In this document: positions 52,747 through 63,947 of the stretch, in pieces
How the letters are laid out: the number at the start of each line of letters is the position of its first letter
How positions within the stretch are numbered: the stretch's first letter is position 1
Source of the DNA: an uncultured Clostridium sp.
GTDB taxonomy: Bacteria; Bacillota; Clostridia; Lachnospirales; Lachnospiraceae
Assembly (NCBI GenBank): GCA_947644195.1
Contig: CANRZB010000003.1
Span: forward strand, 59,532-123,531
Direction of reading: 5' to 3'
DNA: 64,000 nucleotides
Notes under the pieces: model-generated
Database searches by the model: none
The model's input: only the letters and a program-made list of their open reading frames with translations
Told to the model about the DNA's origin: nothing
Program-made: the position numbers and the translations under genes

Positions 52747-55700
52747 ATGGAGAAGAACAGGATACATCCAGTAAAAGTAGGCAATGGCGTTAGGATGAGT
52801 TATGCCCGTCAGCAGGAAGTTCTTGAGATGCCGAATCTCATTGAGGTGCAGACGAATTCCTACCAGTGGTTCTTGGACGAAGGCCTCAAAGAAGTCTTTC
52901 GGGATATCTCCCCGATCTCTGATTTCGGCGGACACCTCAGTCTGGAATTTGTGGATTTTGAGCTGTGTCGTGAGGAAAAGAAGTACGACATAGATCAGTG
53001 CAGGGAACGGGATACCACCTATGCAGCACCGCTAAAAGTCCGTGTCAGACTTCACAACAAAGAGACCGAGGAAATCAAGGAACATGAGATTTTCATGGGA
53101 GATTTGCCGTTGATGACTGCAACAGGCACATTTATTATCAATGGTGCTGAGCGTGTTATCGTCAGCCAGTTAGTTCGTTCCCCGGGCATTTATTATGAGA
53201 TTGGACATGATAAGGTGGGGAAGGAATTATTCTCAGCAACCGTGATTCCAAATCGTGGTGCATGGTTAGAGTATGAAACCGATTCCAACGACGTTTTCTC
53301 CGTTCGTGTGGACAGAAACAGAAAGGTGCCGATTACGGTATTTCTGCGCGCGTTGGGGCTGGGAACGAATGATCAGATTAAGGAGGTTTTTGGTGAGGAG
53401 CCAAAGATCTTGTCCAGTATTGAGAAAGATACCACAGACAATTATAAAGACGGTCTGTTAGAATTATATAAGAAACTTCGTCCAGGTGAACCGTTGTCCG
53501 TAGACAGTGCAGAGAATTTATTGAATAGTATGTTCTTTGATCCAAAACGGTATGACTTAGCAAAAGTTGGACGCTATAAATTTAATAAAAAGCTTCATTT
53601 CAGGAACCGGATTGCCGGCTGCCGTCTTGCAGAGGAAGTGACCAATGCACTGACTGGCGAAATTTATGAAGCAGGTACTTTGATTACGGAAGAACTCGCA
53701 GCTGACCTTCAGAATTCCGGTATTGCCTATGTCATGGTAGAACTGGAAGATCATGTAGCTAAGATTTTGTCCAATATGACAGTGGATCTGCGTGAGTATA
53801 TTCCTGGTGTGAATCCTCGTGAATTGGGGATTACGGAGGATGTCTACTATCCGGTGCTGCAGGAAATCCTGGAGGAGAACGAGGGGGACGAGGAAGCGCT
53901 TCTGAATTCCGTTCGTGCCAATGTTTCCCGTCTGGTGCCAAAGCATATTACCAAAGAGGACATTTTTGCATCGATCAATTATAATATGCATTTGGAATAC
54001 GGCATGGGTAATAAGGATGATATCGACCATCTGGGTAACCGCCGTATTCGTGCAGTGGGTGAATTACTGCAGAATCAGTACCGTATTGGATTATCTCGTA
54101 TGGAACGTGTGGTTCGTGAAAGAATGTCCACACAGGATATTACCACCATTACGGCGCAGTCGCTGATTAACATTAAACCGGTAACGGCAGCCGTCAAAGA
54201 GTTCTTTGGCAGTTCCCAGTTATCCCAGTTTATGGATCAGAATAATCCATTGTCTGAATTAACACATAAGAGGCGTTTGTCCGCACTGGGACCGGGTGGT
54301 TTATCCAGAGACCGTGCAGGATTTGAAGTCCGTGACGTACATTATACCCATTACGGCCGTATGTGTCCGGTAGAGACTCCTGAAGGACCAAACATCGGTT
54401 TGATTAACTCATTGGCGTCCTATGCACAAATCAACGAATATGGATTCATTGAGGCGCCTTACCGCAAATTAGACAAGTCAGATCCAGAGAATCCTCGTGT
54501 TACAAATGAGGTAATCTATCTGTCTGCCGATGAGGAGGATCGCTATGTGGTAGCGCAGGCGAATGAGGCATTAGATGAAGAAGGACATTTTGAGCGTAAG
54601 AGCGTATCCGGTCGTTTCCGCGAAGAAACCTCTGAGTTTGAGAGGTCCAAAGTAGATCTGATGGATGTATCGCCTAAGATGGTATTTTCTGTGGCAACAG
54701 CCATGATTCCATTCCTCGAAAATGATGATGCAAACCGTGCGCTGATGGGTTCCAACATGCAGCGTCAGGCAGTACCATTGTTGGTAACGGAAGCTCCGGC
54801 GGTCGGAACCGGTATGGAGATGAAAGCTGCCGTGGATTCCGGCAATTGTGTTGTAGCAGAAGAAGACGGCGTGGTAGAGCGTTCCGCATCCGATGAAATC
54901 GTGATGAAGTCCGCTTCCGGCACGAAGAGATATAAACTGGCTAAATTCCAGCGCAGTAACCAGGGCACCAGCATGAATCATCGTCCGATCGTTAATAAGG
55001 GTGATGAAGTCAAGGCAGGACAGGTTATCGCAGACGGTCCGTCTACTTGTGGCGGAGAGATCGCATTGGGTAAGAATCCATTGATTGGGTTTATGACCTG
55101 GGAAGGTTACAACTACGAGGATGCGGTTCTGTTAAGTGAAAGACTGGTGCAGGAGGATATCTATACCTCGGTGCACATTAATGAATATGAGGCGGAAGCC
55201 AGAGATACCAAACTGGGCGCGGAGGAAATTACCCGCGATGTGCCAGGGGTTGGTGACGATGCCCTAAAGGATTTGGATGAAAATGGTATCATTCGAATTG
55301 GTGCGGAAGTCCGTGCAGGGGATATTCTCGTAGGTAAGGTAACTCCAAAGGGAGAAACTGAACTGACGGCAGAGGAGAGACTGCTTCGTGCCATCTTTGG
55401 AGAGAAGGCGAGAGAGGTACGTGATACGTCCCTGAAAGTTCCACACGGTGAGTTTGGTATTATCGTTGACGCCAAAGTGTTCTCCAGAGAGAATGGCGAC
55501 GAACTGCCGCCGGGAGTAAATCAGTCCGTGTGTATCTATATTGCTCAGAAACGTAAGATTCAGGTGGGCGATAAGATGGCGGGACGCCATGGTAACAAGG
55601 GTGTTGTTTCCCGTGTGCTGCCAGTAGAGGATATGCCATTCCTGCCGAATGGACGGCCTCTGGATATTGTGTTAAATCCGTTGGGTGTGCCGTCCCGTAT

Positions 55701-56631
55701 GAATATCGGACAGGTATTGGAGATTCATTTGAGCCTGGCTGCCAAGGTATTGGGCTTTAATGTAGGTACTCCGGTTTTTGATGGTGCCAATGAGTATGAC
55801 ATTATGGATACCTTGGAGTTGGCAAATGATTATGTCAATTTGCCGTTAAACCAGGCAGAAAAAACAGAATTAACTGCTAGAGCACAGGAAGAAGGCGACG
55901 ATGCGGAAGTAGAGCGTCTGGGAGATCTTGTGCCGTTTGAAGATAAATACAAAGAAGTGTTAGATCCGGAAGTATTCCGTTATCTGATGGAAAATCAGTC
56001 ATACCGTCAGGAATGGGCTGGTGTGCCAATTAACCGTGACGGTAAGGTGCGTCTGCGCGATGGACGTACAGGAGAATACTTTGATGGGAAAGTAACCGTA
56101 GGTTTCATGCATTATCTGAAACTCCACCATCTGGTAGACGATAAGATCCATGCACGTTCCACAGGTCCGTATTCCTTAGTAACACAGCAGCCTCTGGGCG
56201 GTAAAGCACAGTTCGGCGGGCAGCGTTTCGGAGAGATGGAGGTATGGGCGTTAGAGGCATATGGTGCCGCTTATACCTTGCAGGAGATCTTGACCGTCAA
56301 ATCCGATGATGTGATCGGACGTGTCAAAACCTATGAAGCGATTATCAAGGGAGACAACATTTCTGATCCTGGTATTCCTGAGTCATTCAAAGTAATGCTC
56401 AAAGAATTACAGGCATTGGCTCTGGATGTCACAGTGCTGGATGAACAGGGCGATGAGGTCTACCTGGGTGAAGAAGTGGAAGAAAACGAAAACAGCGAAG
56501 ACATTACCCCATTGATTGATGGTAGTGCGGATTTTGCTTTTAGCAGTGGTGAGTCTTTCGAGGCTGCCGGATTTACAGAGGGAACGGCAGAAGAGTTAGA
56601 AGAGGCATCGTTTGCAGCTTTTGAAGACTAA
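52747..56631 (+). CDS. rpoB: RNA polymerase beta subunit
   Basis: A 1294-aa catalytic subunit. Conserved regions are complete: the rifampicin pocket ([20 protein letters not shown] and [11 protein letters not shown]), the [11 protein letters not shown] segment, [13 protein letters not shown] and the C-terminal [21 protein letters not shown] region, followed by an acidic tail. No resistance-type change is evident at the main rifampicin positions. The ATG at 52747 has AAGGAGTG upstream. Unusually, rplL-rplJ-rplA-rplK do not precede it; it has its own promoter. Confidence 0.98.
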   Translation: MEKNRIHPVKVGNGVRMSYARQQEVLEMPNLIEVQTNSYQWFLDEGLKEVFRDISPISDFGGHLSLEFVDFELCREEKKYDIDQCRERDTTYAAPLKVRVRLHNKETEEIKEHEIFMGDLPLMTATGTFIINGAERVIVSQLVRSPGIYYEIGHDKVGKELFSATVIPNRGAWLEYETDSNDVFSVRVDRNRKVPITVFLRALGLGTNDQIKEVFGEEPKILSSIEKDTTDNYKDGLLELYKKLRPGEPLSVDSAENLLNSMFFDPKRYDLAKVGRYKFNKKLHFRNRIAGCRLAEEVTNALTGEIYEAGTLITEELAADLQNSGIAYVMVELEDHVAKILSNMTVDLREYIPGVNPRELGITEDVYYPVLQEILEENEGDEEALLNSVRANVSRLVPKHITKEDIFASINYNMHLEYGMGNKDDIDHLGNRRIRAVGELLQNQYRIGLSRMERVVRERMSTQDITTITAQSLINIKPVTAAVKEFFGSSQLSQFMDQNNPLSELTHKRRLSALGPGGLSRDRAGFEVRDVHYTHYGRMCPVETPEGPNIGLINSLASYAQINEYGFIEAPYRKLDKSDPENPRVTNEVIYLSADEEDRYVVAQANEALDEEGHFERKSVSGRFREETSEFERSKVDLMDVSPKMVFSVATAMIPFLENDDANRALMGSNMQRQAVPLLVTEAPAVGTGMEMKAAVDSGNCVVAEEDGVVERSASDEIVMKSASGTKRYKLAKFQRSNQGTSMNHRPIVNKGDEVKAGQVIADGPSTCGGEIALGKNPLIGFMTWEGYNYEDAVLLSERLVQEDIYTSVHINEYEAEARDTKLGAEEITRDVPGVGDDALKDLDENGIIRIGAEVRAGDILVGKVTPKGETELTAEERLLRAIFGEKAREVRDTSLKVPHGEFGIIVDAKVFSRENGDELPPGVNQSVCIYIAQKRKIQVGDKMAGRHGNKGVVSRVLPVEDMPFLPNGRPLDIVLNPLGVPSRMNIGQVLEIHLSLAAKVLGFNVGTPVFDGANEYDIMDTLELANDYVNLPLNQAEKTELTARAQEEGDDAEVERLGDLVPFEDKYKEVLDPEVFRYLMENQSYRQEWAGVPINRDGKVRLRDGRTGEYFDGKVTVGFMHYLKLHHLVDDKIHARSTGPYSLVTQQPLGGKAQFGGQRFGEMEVWALEAYGAAYTLQEILTVKSDDVIGRVKTYEAIIKGDNISDPGIPESFKVMLKELQALALDVTVLDEQGDEVYLGEEVEENENSEDITPLIDGSADFAFSSGESFEAAGFTEGTAEELEEASFAAFED

Positions 56632-56729
56632 AAAACTTGAAGTAAATGGTTTGTGTCGCTTATAGCGGTATGATTGGATGTGCATAAAAAAGCCATCAGC
56701 AATATGTTGATGCAGAAATGAGGACGACT

Positions 56730-59700
56730 ATGGCAGAGAGTAATGTGAGGGAAGAAAAGCATATCATCTACGATGCGATCAAGATCGGTCTGGCATCTCC
56801 TGAAAAGATCAGGGAGTGGTCCCGTGGGGAAGTCAAGAAACCCGAAACGATCAATTATAGAACTTTGAAGCCGGAGAAAGACGGTCTCTTTTGCGAGAAA
56901 ATCTTTGGACCGAGTAAGGATTGGGAGTGTCACTGTGGAAAATACAAAAAGATCCGTTACAAAGGCGTAGTCTGTGACCGATGTGGTGTGGAAGTAACGA
57001 AGTCCAGCGTTCGCCGCGAGCGCATGGGTCATATTGAACTGGCAGCGCCGGTATCCCATATCTGGTATTTCAAGGGGATTCCGAGCCGTATGGGACTGAT
57101 CTTGGATGTTTCTCCGAGGAATCTGGAAAAAGTTCTGTATTTCGCTTCCTATATTGTACTGGAAGTGCAGGATGGAATTCCGCTGCAGCAAAAGCAGATT
57201 TTATCTGAAGCCGAATACCAGGAAGCACGTGCGAATTATGGAAATGATTTCCGTGCAGGCATGGGTGCGGAATCTATCATGGAATTATTGATGAGCATTG
57301 ACCTGGAGGAGGAGTCTGCAGATCTGAAAGCAGAGCTGAAGGAATCTTCCGGCCAGAAACGTACCCGTATCGTCAAGAGGTTGGAAGTGATTGAAGCATT
57401 TCGTGAATCGGAAAATAAACCGGAATGGATGATTCTGACGGTTATTCCAGTGATTCCGCCGGATATCCGCCCGATGGTACAGTTGGATGGTGGACGTTTT
57501 GCTACTTCCGATATGAATGACTTATATCGACGTATCATTAATAGAAATAACCGTTTAAAGAGATTACTGGAATTAGGTGCACCGGATATTATTGTGCGCA
57601 ATGAGAAACGTATGCTGCAAGAGGCGGTGGACGCATTGATTGACAATGGGCGCCGTGGCCGTCCGGTTACGGGTCCTGGTAACCGTCCACTCAAATCTCT
57701 GTCTGATATGTTAAAAGGAAAGCAGGGGCGTTTCCGCCAGAATCTGTTAGGAAAGCGTGTGGATTATTCTGGTCGTTCCGTTATTGTGGTCGGACCGGAA
57801 TTAAAGATCTATCAGTGTGGTCTGCCAAAAGAGATGGCGATTGAATTGTTTAAGCCATTTGTTATGAAAGAGTTAGTGGCAAATGGTACGGCGCATAATA
57901 TCAAACAGGCCAAGAAGATGGTAGAGAAATTGCAGCCAGAAGTATGGGATGTCTTAGAGGATGTTATTCGTGAACATCCGGTTATGTTAAACCGTGCTCC
58001 TACCTTGCATCGACTGGGTATCCAGGCATTTGAACCGACTCTCGTGGAAGGTAAGGCAATCAAGTTGCATCCATTGGTTTGTACTGCGTTTAATGCTGAC
58101 TTTGACGGTGACCAGATGGCGGTGCATTTGCCGTTGTCTGTTGAAGCGCAGGCAGAGTGTCGTTTCCTGCTTTTATCGCCAAACAATCTGTTAAAACCAT
58201 CCGATGGTGGTGTGGTTGCCGTACCATCTCAGGATATGGTTTTGGGTATCTATTATCTGACGCAGGAGAGACCGGGTTCTCTGGGCGAGGGTAAATGTTT
58301 TAAGAGTGTCAATGAGGCAATTACTGCCTATGAAAATGGGGCATTGACGTTACATGCCCGTATTAAAGTACGCCGTACTGGTATCAATCGGGATGGTGTG
58401 GAAGAGAGCCGTATTATTGAATCTACCCTGGGAAGATTTATTTTCAATGAAATTCTGCCGCAGGATATGGGATTTGTAGACCGCACGAAGGATGAAAACT
58501 TCCTCAGGCCGGAAGTAGATTTCCATGTGGGTAAAAAGCAGTTAAAGCAGATCCTGGAGAAATGTATTGCCGCACATGGTGCAACCGGAACGGCGGAAAC
58601 CATGGATCATGTAAAGGCATTGGGATATAAATATTCTACCCGTGCTGCTATGACGGTATCTATTTCGGATATGACGGTGCCGGAGGCAAAGAAACAGATT
58701 CTGGATGATGCCCAGAATACCGTGGAGACAATTACACGTAAATTCCGCCGTGGTCTGTTGACGGAGGAAGAGCGTTATAAATCTGTCATAAATACATGGA
58801 ATGAGGCAGATAAGCAATTGACAACCGCCTTGATGGACGGTTTAGATCAATATAATAATATTTTTATGATGGCGGATTCCGGTGCCCGTGGTTCTCAGGC
58901 ACAGATCAAGCAGTTGGCGGGTATGCGTGGATTGATGGCGGATACTTCTGGCCGTACCATTGAATTACCGATTAAATCCAACTTCCGTGAAGGTTTGGAT
59001 GTATTGGAATACTTCATCTCCGCCCATGGTGCTCGTAAAGGTTTGTCCGATACTGCGCTTCGTACTGCCGATTCCGGTTACCTGACCAGACGTCTGGTAG
59101 ACGTATCTCAGGAGCTGGTAATTCGTGAGGTGGATTGCTGTGCTGACCGCGATGTGATTCCAGGAATGGAAGTAACAGGTCTGATGGACGGGAAAGAGCT
59201 GATTGAGTCTTTGGAGGAGCGTATTACAGGTCGATTCTCCTGTGAGGATATCTATGATGATGAGGGAGAACTTATTGTCAAGAAGAATCATATGATTACG
59301 CCTAAGCGTGCCGCTCGGATTGTCAATACCAAAGCAGTCGTTGATGCCGGTGAAGCAGCTAAGATTAAGATTCGTACAATTTTGACCTGTAAATCCCACA
59401 TTGGTGTCTGTGCAAAATGTTACGGCGCAAACATGGCGACGGGAGAATCCGTACAGGTAGGAGAATCCGTAGGTATTATTGCCGCACAGTCCATCGGTGA
59501 GCCTGGTACACAGTTGACCATGCGTACCTTCCATACTGGTGGTGTGGCAGGTGACGATATTACACAGGGTCTTCCTCGTGTCGAGGAGTTATTTGAGGCA
59601 CGTAAGCCGAAGGGTCTGGCAATTATTGCCGAGTTTGGAGGAACAGTATCCATCCGTGATACCAAGAAAAAACGAGAAGTCGTGATTACCAATGCCGAGA

Positions 59701-60410
59701 CCGGAGAACAGAAAGCGTATCTGATTCCATACGGTTCCCGAATCAAAGTATTAGAGGGACAGGAATTGGAAAAGGGAGAAGCGTTGACCGAGGGTAGCGT
59801 TAATCCACATGATATTTTGGAGATCAAGGGGGTACGTGATGTTCAGGATTATATGATCCGTGAAGTGCAGAGAGTATACCGCCTACAGGGTGTGGAGATT
59901 AACGATAAGCATATTGAAGTTATTGTCCGTCAGATGTTAAAGAAGATCCGAATTGAGAATAGCGGAGATTCCACTTTCCTGCCGGGAACCATGGTGGATG
60001 CCCTGCGTTTTGAGGATGAAGTGGAACGTCTGACTGCGGAAGGAAAAGAGCCGCCGGAGGGAAGTCAGGTTATGCTGGGTATTACAAAGGCTGCTCTGGC
60101 AACCGATTCGTTCCTGTCAGCGGCATCCTTCCAGGAGACCACCAAGGTTTTGACCGATGCAGCAATCAAAGGAAAAGTCGATCCGTTAGTAGGATTGAAG
60201 GAAAACGTCATTATCGGAAAACTGATTCCTGCCGGAACCGGTATGAAGAGATATCGTTCTGTAAAACTGGATTCCGACGAGGCTGCGGAGGCTTATATGG
60301 AGCAGCAGAGGATGGAAGCGATGGGAATCTATGAGGAAGAAGAGGAACCGGAGATTCCTGTACTGGAGTTGGAAGAAGAGGAAGTTTACTTTACTTCTAC
60401 CGAAGAATAA
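56730..60410 (+). CDS. rpoC: RNA polymerase beta' subunit
   Basis: A 1226-aa subunit forming the other half of the active-site cleft. It shows the N-terminal zinc site (CHCGKY...CDRCGVE), the Mg-binding [12 protein letters not shown], the bridge-helix/trigger-loop region ([18 protein letters not shown]) and the second zinc cluster (C...CAKCYG). The Glu-rich tail is typical. It starts 98 bases after rpoB; the ATG at 56730 follows TGAGGA. rpsL-rpsG-fusA do not follow; a strong terminator closes the unit. Confidence 0.98.
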   Translation: MAESNVREEKHIIYDAIKIGLASPEKIREWSRGEVKKPETINYRTLKPEKDGLFCEKIFGPSKDWECHCGKYKKIRYKGVVCDRCGVEVTKSSVRRERMGHIELAAPVSHIWYFKGIPSRMGLILDVSPRNLEKVLYFASYIVLEVQDGIPLQQKQILSEAEYQEARANYGNDFRAGMGAESIMELLMSIDLEEESADLKAELKESSGQKRTRIVKRLEVIEAFRESENKPEWMILTVIPVIPPDIRPMVQLDGGRFATSDMNDLYRRIINRNNRLKRLLELGAPDIIVRNEKRMLQEAVDALIDNGRRGRPVTGPGNRPLKSLSDMLKGKQGRFRQNLLGKRVDYSGRSVIVVGPELKIYQCGLPKEMAIELFKPFVMKELVANGTAHNIKQAKKMVEKLQPEVWDVLEDVIREHPVMLNRAPTLHRLGIQAFEPTLVEGKAIKLHPLVCTAFNADFDGDQMAVHLPLSVEAQAECRFLLLSPNNLLKPSDGGVVAVPSQDMVLGIYYLTQERPGSLGEGKCFKSVNEAITAYENGALTLHARIKVRRTGINRDGVEESRIIESTLGRFIFNEILPQDMGFVDRTKDENFLRPEVDFHVGKKQLKQILEKCIAAHGATGTAETMDHVKALGYKYSTRAAMTVSISDMTVPEAKKQILDDAQNTVETITRKFRRGLLTEEERYKSVINTWNEADKQLTTALMDGLDQYNNIFMMADSGARGSQAQIKQLAGMRGLMADTSGRTIELPIKSNFREGLDVLEYFISAHGARKGLSDTALRTADSGYLTRRLVDVSQELVIREVDCCADRDVIPGMEVTGLMDGKELIESLEERITGRFSCEDIYDDEGELIVKKNHMITPKRAARIVNTKAVVDAGEAAKIKIRTILTCKSHIGVCAKCYGANMATGESVQVGESVGIIAAQSIGEPGTQLTMRTFHTGGVAGDDITQGLPRVEELFEARKPKGLAIIAEFGGTVSIRDTKKKREVVITNAETGEQKAYLIPYGSRIKVLEGQELEKGEALTEGSVNPHDILEIKGVRDVQDYMIREVQRVYRLQGVEINDKHIEVIVRQMLKKIRIENSGDSTFLPGTMVDALRFEDEVERLTAEGKEPPEGSQVMLGITKAALATDSFLSAASFQETTKVLTDAAIKGKVDPLVGLKENVIIGKLIPAGTGMKRYRSVKLDSDEAAEAYMEQQRMEAMGIYEEEEEPEIPVLELEEEEVYFTSTEE

Positions 60411-60430
60411 TACGAAATAAAAATCTATGA

Positions 60431-60468
60431 TCGGCGATATGCGGTTTTGCATATCGCCGAATTTTTTT
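60431..60468 (+). terminator. Intrinsic terminator after rpoC
   Basis: 11-bp stem (60432-60442 with 60449-60459) closed by a 6-base loop and followed by seven T. Confidence 0.93.
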
Positions 60469-60583
60469 GCTTACGGTTCTTGTGAAATAGGTGCTGTGGG
60501 CGTTTAGCAAGGCTAGAGGCAGCTAGTCTCTAAAACGAGATGGAAGCCATAACGAGATTTTTTGTTAGAAAGAGAAATAACTG

Positions 60584-60612
60584 TTGACAAATACATTTAC
60601 TTGTATTATCAT
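60584..60612 (+). promoter_or_regulatory. Sigma-A promoter of pnuC-nadR
   Basis: TTGACA (60584-60589), 17-base spacer, TATCAT (60607-60612); the leader is about 90 nt, AT-rich. The gap 60469-60583 shows nothing else. Confidence 0.7.
60587..60604. promoter_or_regulatory. Possible operator overlapping the pnuC promoter
   Basis: An 18-bp imperfect palindrome with ACAA...TTGT ends fills the promoter spacer, where a repressor of NAD salvage (for instance a NiaR-type protein) could bind. The symmetry is imperfect and was found by eye. Confidence 0.3.
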
Positions 60613-60706
60613 AGTTCCATAAGTTTGATATTATTATAATGATAATAAGAAAGGAGAGCAGGAAAAGTACCAATATTTTGATTCTATGGAATACAGGAGA
60701 TAGGAG

Positions 60707-61432
60707 ATGATGAACTTGAAAAAGATGTTAGATAAGATATTAAGAGAAGTGCAAGGATGGAAAAAGTGGGAGGCAATATGGCTACTTTTGGCAAATGGTT
60801 TGATTTTAGGAGTTTCTGTATCTATGGGAGACAATGTTTTGGGTGTGCTTGCTTCGCTAACGGGAGTTACTTGTGTCATATTATGTGGAATGGGCAAACT
60901 GTCAAATTATTTCTTTGGTACCGTCAATGTGATCTTATATGCTATCGTAGCGTGGAATGCAAAATATTATGGGGACGTTATGCTAAATCTACTGTACTAT
61001 TTTCCCACCAATTTTATTGGTTTTTTCCTATGGAGAAAACATATTGACCAGGAAAAGAATGAGGTATATAAGAAACGCATGACCTTAAAACAGGACATAA
61101 TACTGGCTGTGATTAGTGTTGTCGGAGTGCTTGGGTATAGCTGGCTTTTAAAATTACTGGGAGGCAATTTGCCGATCGTAGACAGCATGAGTACGGTTTT
61201 TTCTGTTATAGCGCAGATTTTAATGATGAAACGTTTTATGGAACAGTGGGTTATTTGGATTATTGTAGATATTGTATCTGTGATTATGTGGATCGCCGCC
61301 TTTTTTACAGGAGGAGAAAGTGTGGCGGTGTTAATGATGTGGTCAGTTTATCTTGCAAATGCGGTTATTATGTTTGTGAAATGGCGTAGAGAATCCGCAG
61401 AGTACAAGGTAAAAGAGGAGAGTGGTTTATGA
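60707..61432 (+). CDS. pnuC: Nicotinamide riboside transporter PnuC
   Basis: A 241-aa membrane protein with about seven helices and PnuC family sequences (KLSNYFFGTVNVILYAIVAW with the substrate-site Asn, YFPTNFIGFFLWRKH). It admits nicotinamide riboside by facilitated diffusion, trapped by phosphorylation. AGGAGA lies 6 bases before the ATG. It overlaps the nadR-like gene (ATGA), whose kinase would trap the substrate. Confidence 0.92.
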   Translation: MMNLKKMLDKILREVQGWKKWEAIWLLLANGLILGVSVSMGDNVLGVLASLTGVTCVILCGMGKLSNYFFGTVNVILYAIVAWNAKYYGDVMLNLLYYFPTNFIGFFLWRKHIDQEKNEVYKKRMTLKQDIILAVISVVGVLGYSWLLKLLGGNLPIVDSMSTVFSVIAQILMMKRFMEQWVIWIIVDIVSVIMWIAAFFTGGESVAVLMMWSVYLANAVIMFVKWRRESAEYKVKEESGL

Positions 61433-62448
61433 TGCATGGGAAAAAATATGAAGTGGGAATGTATGGTGGTGCTTTTCATCCGTTACATCTGGGGCACTTG
61501 GAGTGTATCATCCGTGGGGCGGCATTATGTGAGACATTATATATTGTGATTTCTTATCGTAACCATCCAAGCGATATTGATGTAAGAGTTAAAATCAGGT
61601 GGGTGTACCAGTTGACCAAACACTTAGGGAATGTAAAGATACTGACCTTAGAGGATAAGTTTTTGAATAAAGCTGCGTATACGGAGGAATATTGGCAAGA
61701 AGATTGCGATAAGATCAAGCAGCAGATTGGCACAGGAATAGACGTTGTATTTTGTGGCAGTGATTATGATGAAAATAGTTTTTGGAATCAATGTTATCCA
61801 GACAGTGAATTTGTTGTATTTCCAAGGAATCAATATAATTCTACTGCTATTCGGAATGATATCTATGGACATTGGGATTGGATGCCACAGGTTGTTCGCA
61901 CCTATTATATCAAAAAGGTTTTACTGATCGGGGGAGAGAGCGTGGGGAAATCGACGCTTACGATCAATCTGGCAAATTATTATAATACCAATTATTTAGA
62001 GGAAGTGGGAAGGGAGTTATCAGAACTTTCCGGCACAGATCTTTACATGCTTTCTGAGGATTTTACCAGAATCCTGTTAGAACACAAAGCAAAGGAAATG
62101 AGATTATTGGCACAGAGCAATAAAGTCCTTTTTGAGGATACGGATTGTTTGATTACCCGTTTTTTTATGGGATTTTTGGAGGACGAAAATATAGTACATA
62201 ATGCGAAACTGGCAGAGGCAATTGCTGCATTGAATTCTTATGATCTTATTTTGTTTTTAGAACCCGATGTCACATGGGTACAGGATGGTGACAGAAGTAT
62301 AGTTATGGCAGAGGATCGAGTAAATTTCAGTAATCAGATTAAGGAAATATATAAGAAACAGGGATTTTCTTTTGAAATCATTAGCGGTGATTATGTGAGT
62401 CGTTTTGAACAGGCAGTAAAACTGATTGACGCATTGTTTGAGAAATAA
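61429..62448 (+). CDS. nadR: Bifunctional NMN adenylyltransferase / nicotinamide riboside kinase
   Basis: A 339-aa protein with two catalytic domains of NadR: the nucleotidyltransferase (about 1-160, GAFHPLHLGHLE with the HxGH motif) and the riboside kinase (about 165-339, P-loop GGESVGKST). It converts nicotinamide riboside to NMN and NMN to NAD. The helix-turn-helix repressor domain of enterobacterial NadR is absent, so it should not regulate by itself. Its start is coupled to pnuC. Confidence 0.92.
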   Translation: MMHGKKYEVGMYGGAFHPLHLGHLECIIRGAALCETLYIVISYRNHPSDIDVRVKIRWVYQLTKHLGNVKILTLEDKFLNKAAYTEEYWQEDCDKIKQQIGTGIDVVFCGSDYDENSFWNQCYPDSEFVVFPRNQYNSTAIRNDIYGHWDWMPQVVRTYYIKKVLLIGGESVGKSTLTINLANYYNTNYLEEVGRELSELSGTDLYMLSEDFTRILLEHKAKEMRLLAQSNKVLFEDTDCLITRFFMGFLEDENIVHNAKLAEAIAALNSYDLILFLEPDVTWVQDGDRSIVMAEDRVNFSNQIKEIYKKQGFSFEIISGDYVSRFEQAVKLIDALFEK

Positions 62449-62484
62449 ATGTTAAATTGCTTTCCCAAACAATACGTTCTGTTC

Positions 62485-63009
62485 TTATAAGTTACTGACA
62501 GTGATTATTCCAAATAAAACGATAAAACCAATGGTGCCGATGGCAGCCAGAACCGTCAGGATTCGATTTGTTTGATGAGAAAAACATTTTTCCAGCAGGA
62601 GATATAGCAGGCATCCTACTACTCCCCCCAGGGAATTATTGATAAGGTCTGTAATATCAGATGCGCCAATGGCAAAAACATATTGTATCATTTCAAATAG
62701 TAAACTGATTCCAATCGCTGGTACCATTCGTTTCCACAAAGGCCAATCAGGTTTTAGCATACTGAGATACAGGCCCAGAGGAATAAAGACCACCATATTC
62801 ATGAATATCTCACGAAACGATAGTCTGCCATTTACAATCAGAGAATCACCATAGGGCACGAGATTTATATTTCGTAAGTGCGGAAGGTCCTGAAAGGAGA
62901 ATGAAAATTTGAATAAAATGATCCAGGTCAGGGCGACGAGATAGATGATTAGGAGAAGTAACGTAAGCTTACTGCTCCGGGAAGTTTGCTTTAATTTAGA
63001 ATGATCCAT
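62485..63009 (-). CDS. VanZ-family membrane protein
   Basis: A 174-aa protein with five predicted helices and the VanZ pattern: INLVPYG after helix 1, NMVVFIPLGLYLSML, then FEMIQYVFAIGASDITDLINNSLGGVVG. VanZ was linked to teicoplanin resistance, but most members act on unknown processes and should not be taken as resistance genes. The ATG at 63009 has GGAGGA upstream; the longer ORF adds an atypical leader. Confidence 0.82.
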   Translation of the reverse strand: MDHSKLKQTSRSSKLTLLLLIIYLVALTWIILFKFSFSFQDLPHLRNINLVPYGDSLIVNGRLSFREIFMNMVVFIPLGLYLSMLKPDWPLWKRMVPAIGISLLFEMIQYVFAIGASDITDLINNSLGGVVGCLLYLLLEKCFSHQTNRILTVLAAIGTIGFIVLFGIITVSNL

Positions 63010-63200
63010 AAGATATCCTCCTCCATAAAATTGTTTTGCTTCTGTCTTTACTATACCAGATGGAATGGGGAAAATCTCTGACGATTTTATGAAATTCATA
63101 TTAGTACTAAAAGTGGAAAGGTGTAAACACTTTGTCGCTTTTTATGTCAGTAATCATAGATTGTTATCTGTGAAAGGCTATTGAAATTTTACTGCCAAAA

Positions 63201-63214
63201 TGATAATATTATCA
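63201..63214. promoter_or_regulatory. 14-bp perfect palindrome ahead of the winged-helix regulator
   Basis: TGATAATATTATCA lies 29 bases before the start codon. It shares the TGATAAT/ATTATCA half-sites with the repeats at 63828-63865, as expected for autoregulation. Confidence 0.55.
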
Positions 63215-63242
63215 AATAAGCCAAATTGTTGGAGGAATATAC

Positions 63243-63779
63243 ATGGACAAAAAAATTATGGATGTATTGACAAACCCTATTAAATGCAAATTATTTCTGG
63301 AAATACAAAAATGCGGGGAAACTACTGCGAAACATTTATCGGAAACATTTTCGAATATTCCGCCTGCAACGCTTTATCGCTATTTGAAGAGAATGACAAA
63401 CGACAAAGTATTAAAAATTGTGAATCAAACACAAGTTAGAGGGGCTGTAGAAAAGACCTATGCAATAGATATTGATATGACAAAGGATTTTCAAGAAATG
63501 TTAGACAGCAACTCTGGTGAAGCTTATATGCAGGCGTTTATGCAATATATCATTGGCTTTGCGGAACTATTCCAAGATTATTGCACACGGGAGGATATAG
63601 ATATTGTAAAGGATAAATCTGGTTTTTCCTTATTCCCTCTTTCTCTTACGGATGAAGAGCTTGAAATGTTAATTGGAAATATTCGTGATGTAATAAAACC
63701 CTATGGGAACAACACGGCCACAGCGGGACGAAAGCTACATTCCATTGGCATTATAATCTCTCCGCCTAAAATGGATTAA
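63243..63779 (+). CDS. Winged-helix transcriptional regulator
   Basis: A 178-aa protein. The N-terminal ArsR-like winged helix (about 1-75) shows NPIKCKLFLEIQKCGETTAKHL and the recognition segment ATLYRYLKRM; the C-terminal half is helical and may bind a ligand. No metal-binding Cys pattern is visible. GGAGGAAT precedes the ATG. It lies directly upstream of an ABC transporter whose promoter carries matching half-sites, so it probably controls that transporter and itself. Confidence 0.82.
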   Translation: MDKKIMDVLTNPIKCKLFLEIQKCGETTAKHLSETFSNIPPATLYRYLKRMTNDKVLKIVNQTQVRGAVEKTYAIDIDMTKDFQEMLDSNSGEAYMQAFMQYIIGFAELFQDYCTREDIDIVKDKSGFSLFPLSLTDEELEMLIGNIRDVIKPYGNNTATAGRKLHSIGIIISPPKMD

Positions 63780-63785
63780 AAATTT

Positions 63786-63817
63786 CCCATTTGTCTTCTG
63801 TGATAGATGGGTTTTTT
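63786..63817 (+). terminator. Intrinsic terminator after the regulator gene
   Basis: Ten-pair stem (63786-63795 with 63802-63811, two G-U pairs), 6-base loop, then six T. The next promoter begins two bases later. Confidence 0.75.
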
Positions 63818-63818
63818 C

Positions 63819-63847
63819 TTGACTTTTCATTATCACTATGATATCAT
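63819..63847 (+). promoter_or_regulatory. Promoter of the last ABC transporter operon
   Basis: TTGACT (63819-63824), 17-base spacer, TATCAT (63842-63847). Spacer and -10 are covered by the repeats at 63828-63865. Confidence 0.7.
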
Positions 63848-63865
63848 TATCACTATGATAATGAT
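63828..63865. promoter_or_regulatory. Tandem operator-like repeats over the promoter
   Basis: The 15-mer CATTATCACTATGAT occurs at 63828-63842 and 63845-63859 (17-base period). The second copy is part of a perfect inverted repeat, ATCATTATC-ACTAT-GATAATGAT (63843-63865). Binding here would block RNA polymerase. Confidence 0.7.
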
Positions 63866-63947
63866 GATGGGTAATCTTTATCAAGAAAAAATGTATCATC
63901 ATTACAGTTGTAACTACAAAAACTAAAACAGTAAGGAGGCTTATTAA

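Noticed and set aside
57236..59827. Minus-strand ORFs inside rpoC
   Set aside because: Codon-bias shadows of the highly conserved rpoC frame; no ribosome sites or domains.
60613..60706. NAD-II (pnuC) riboswitch in the pnuC leader
   Set aside because: I could not find the expected pseudoknot-type pairing; the leader is AT-rich with no clear stems. A covariance-model search would settle it.
62485..63009. Glycopeptide-resistance gene vanZ
   Set aside because: Only the family fold is shown; no vanA-type genes are nearby, and most VanZ-family proteins are unrelated to resistance.
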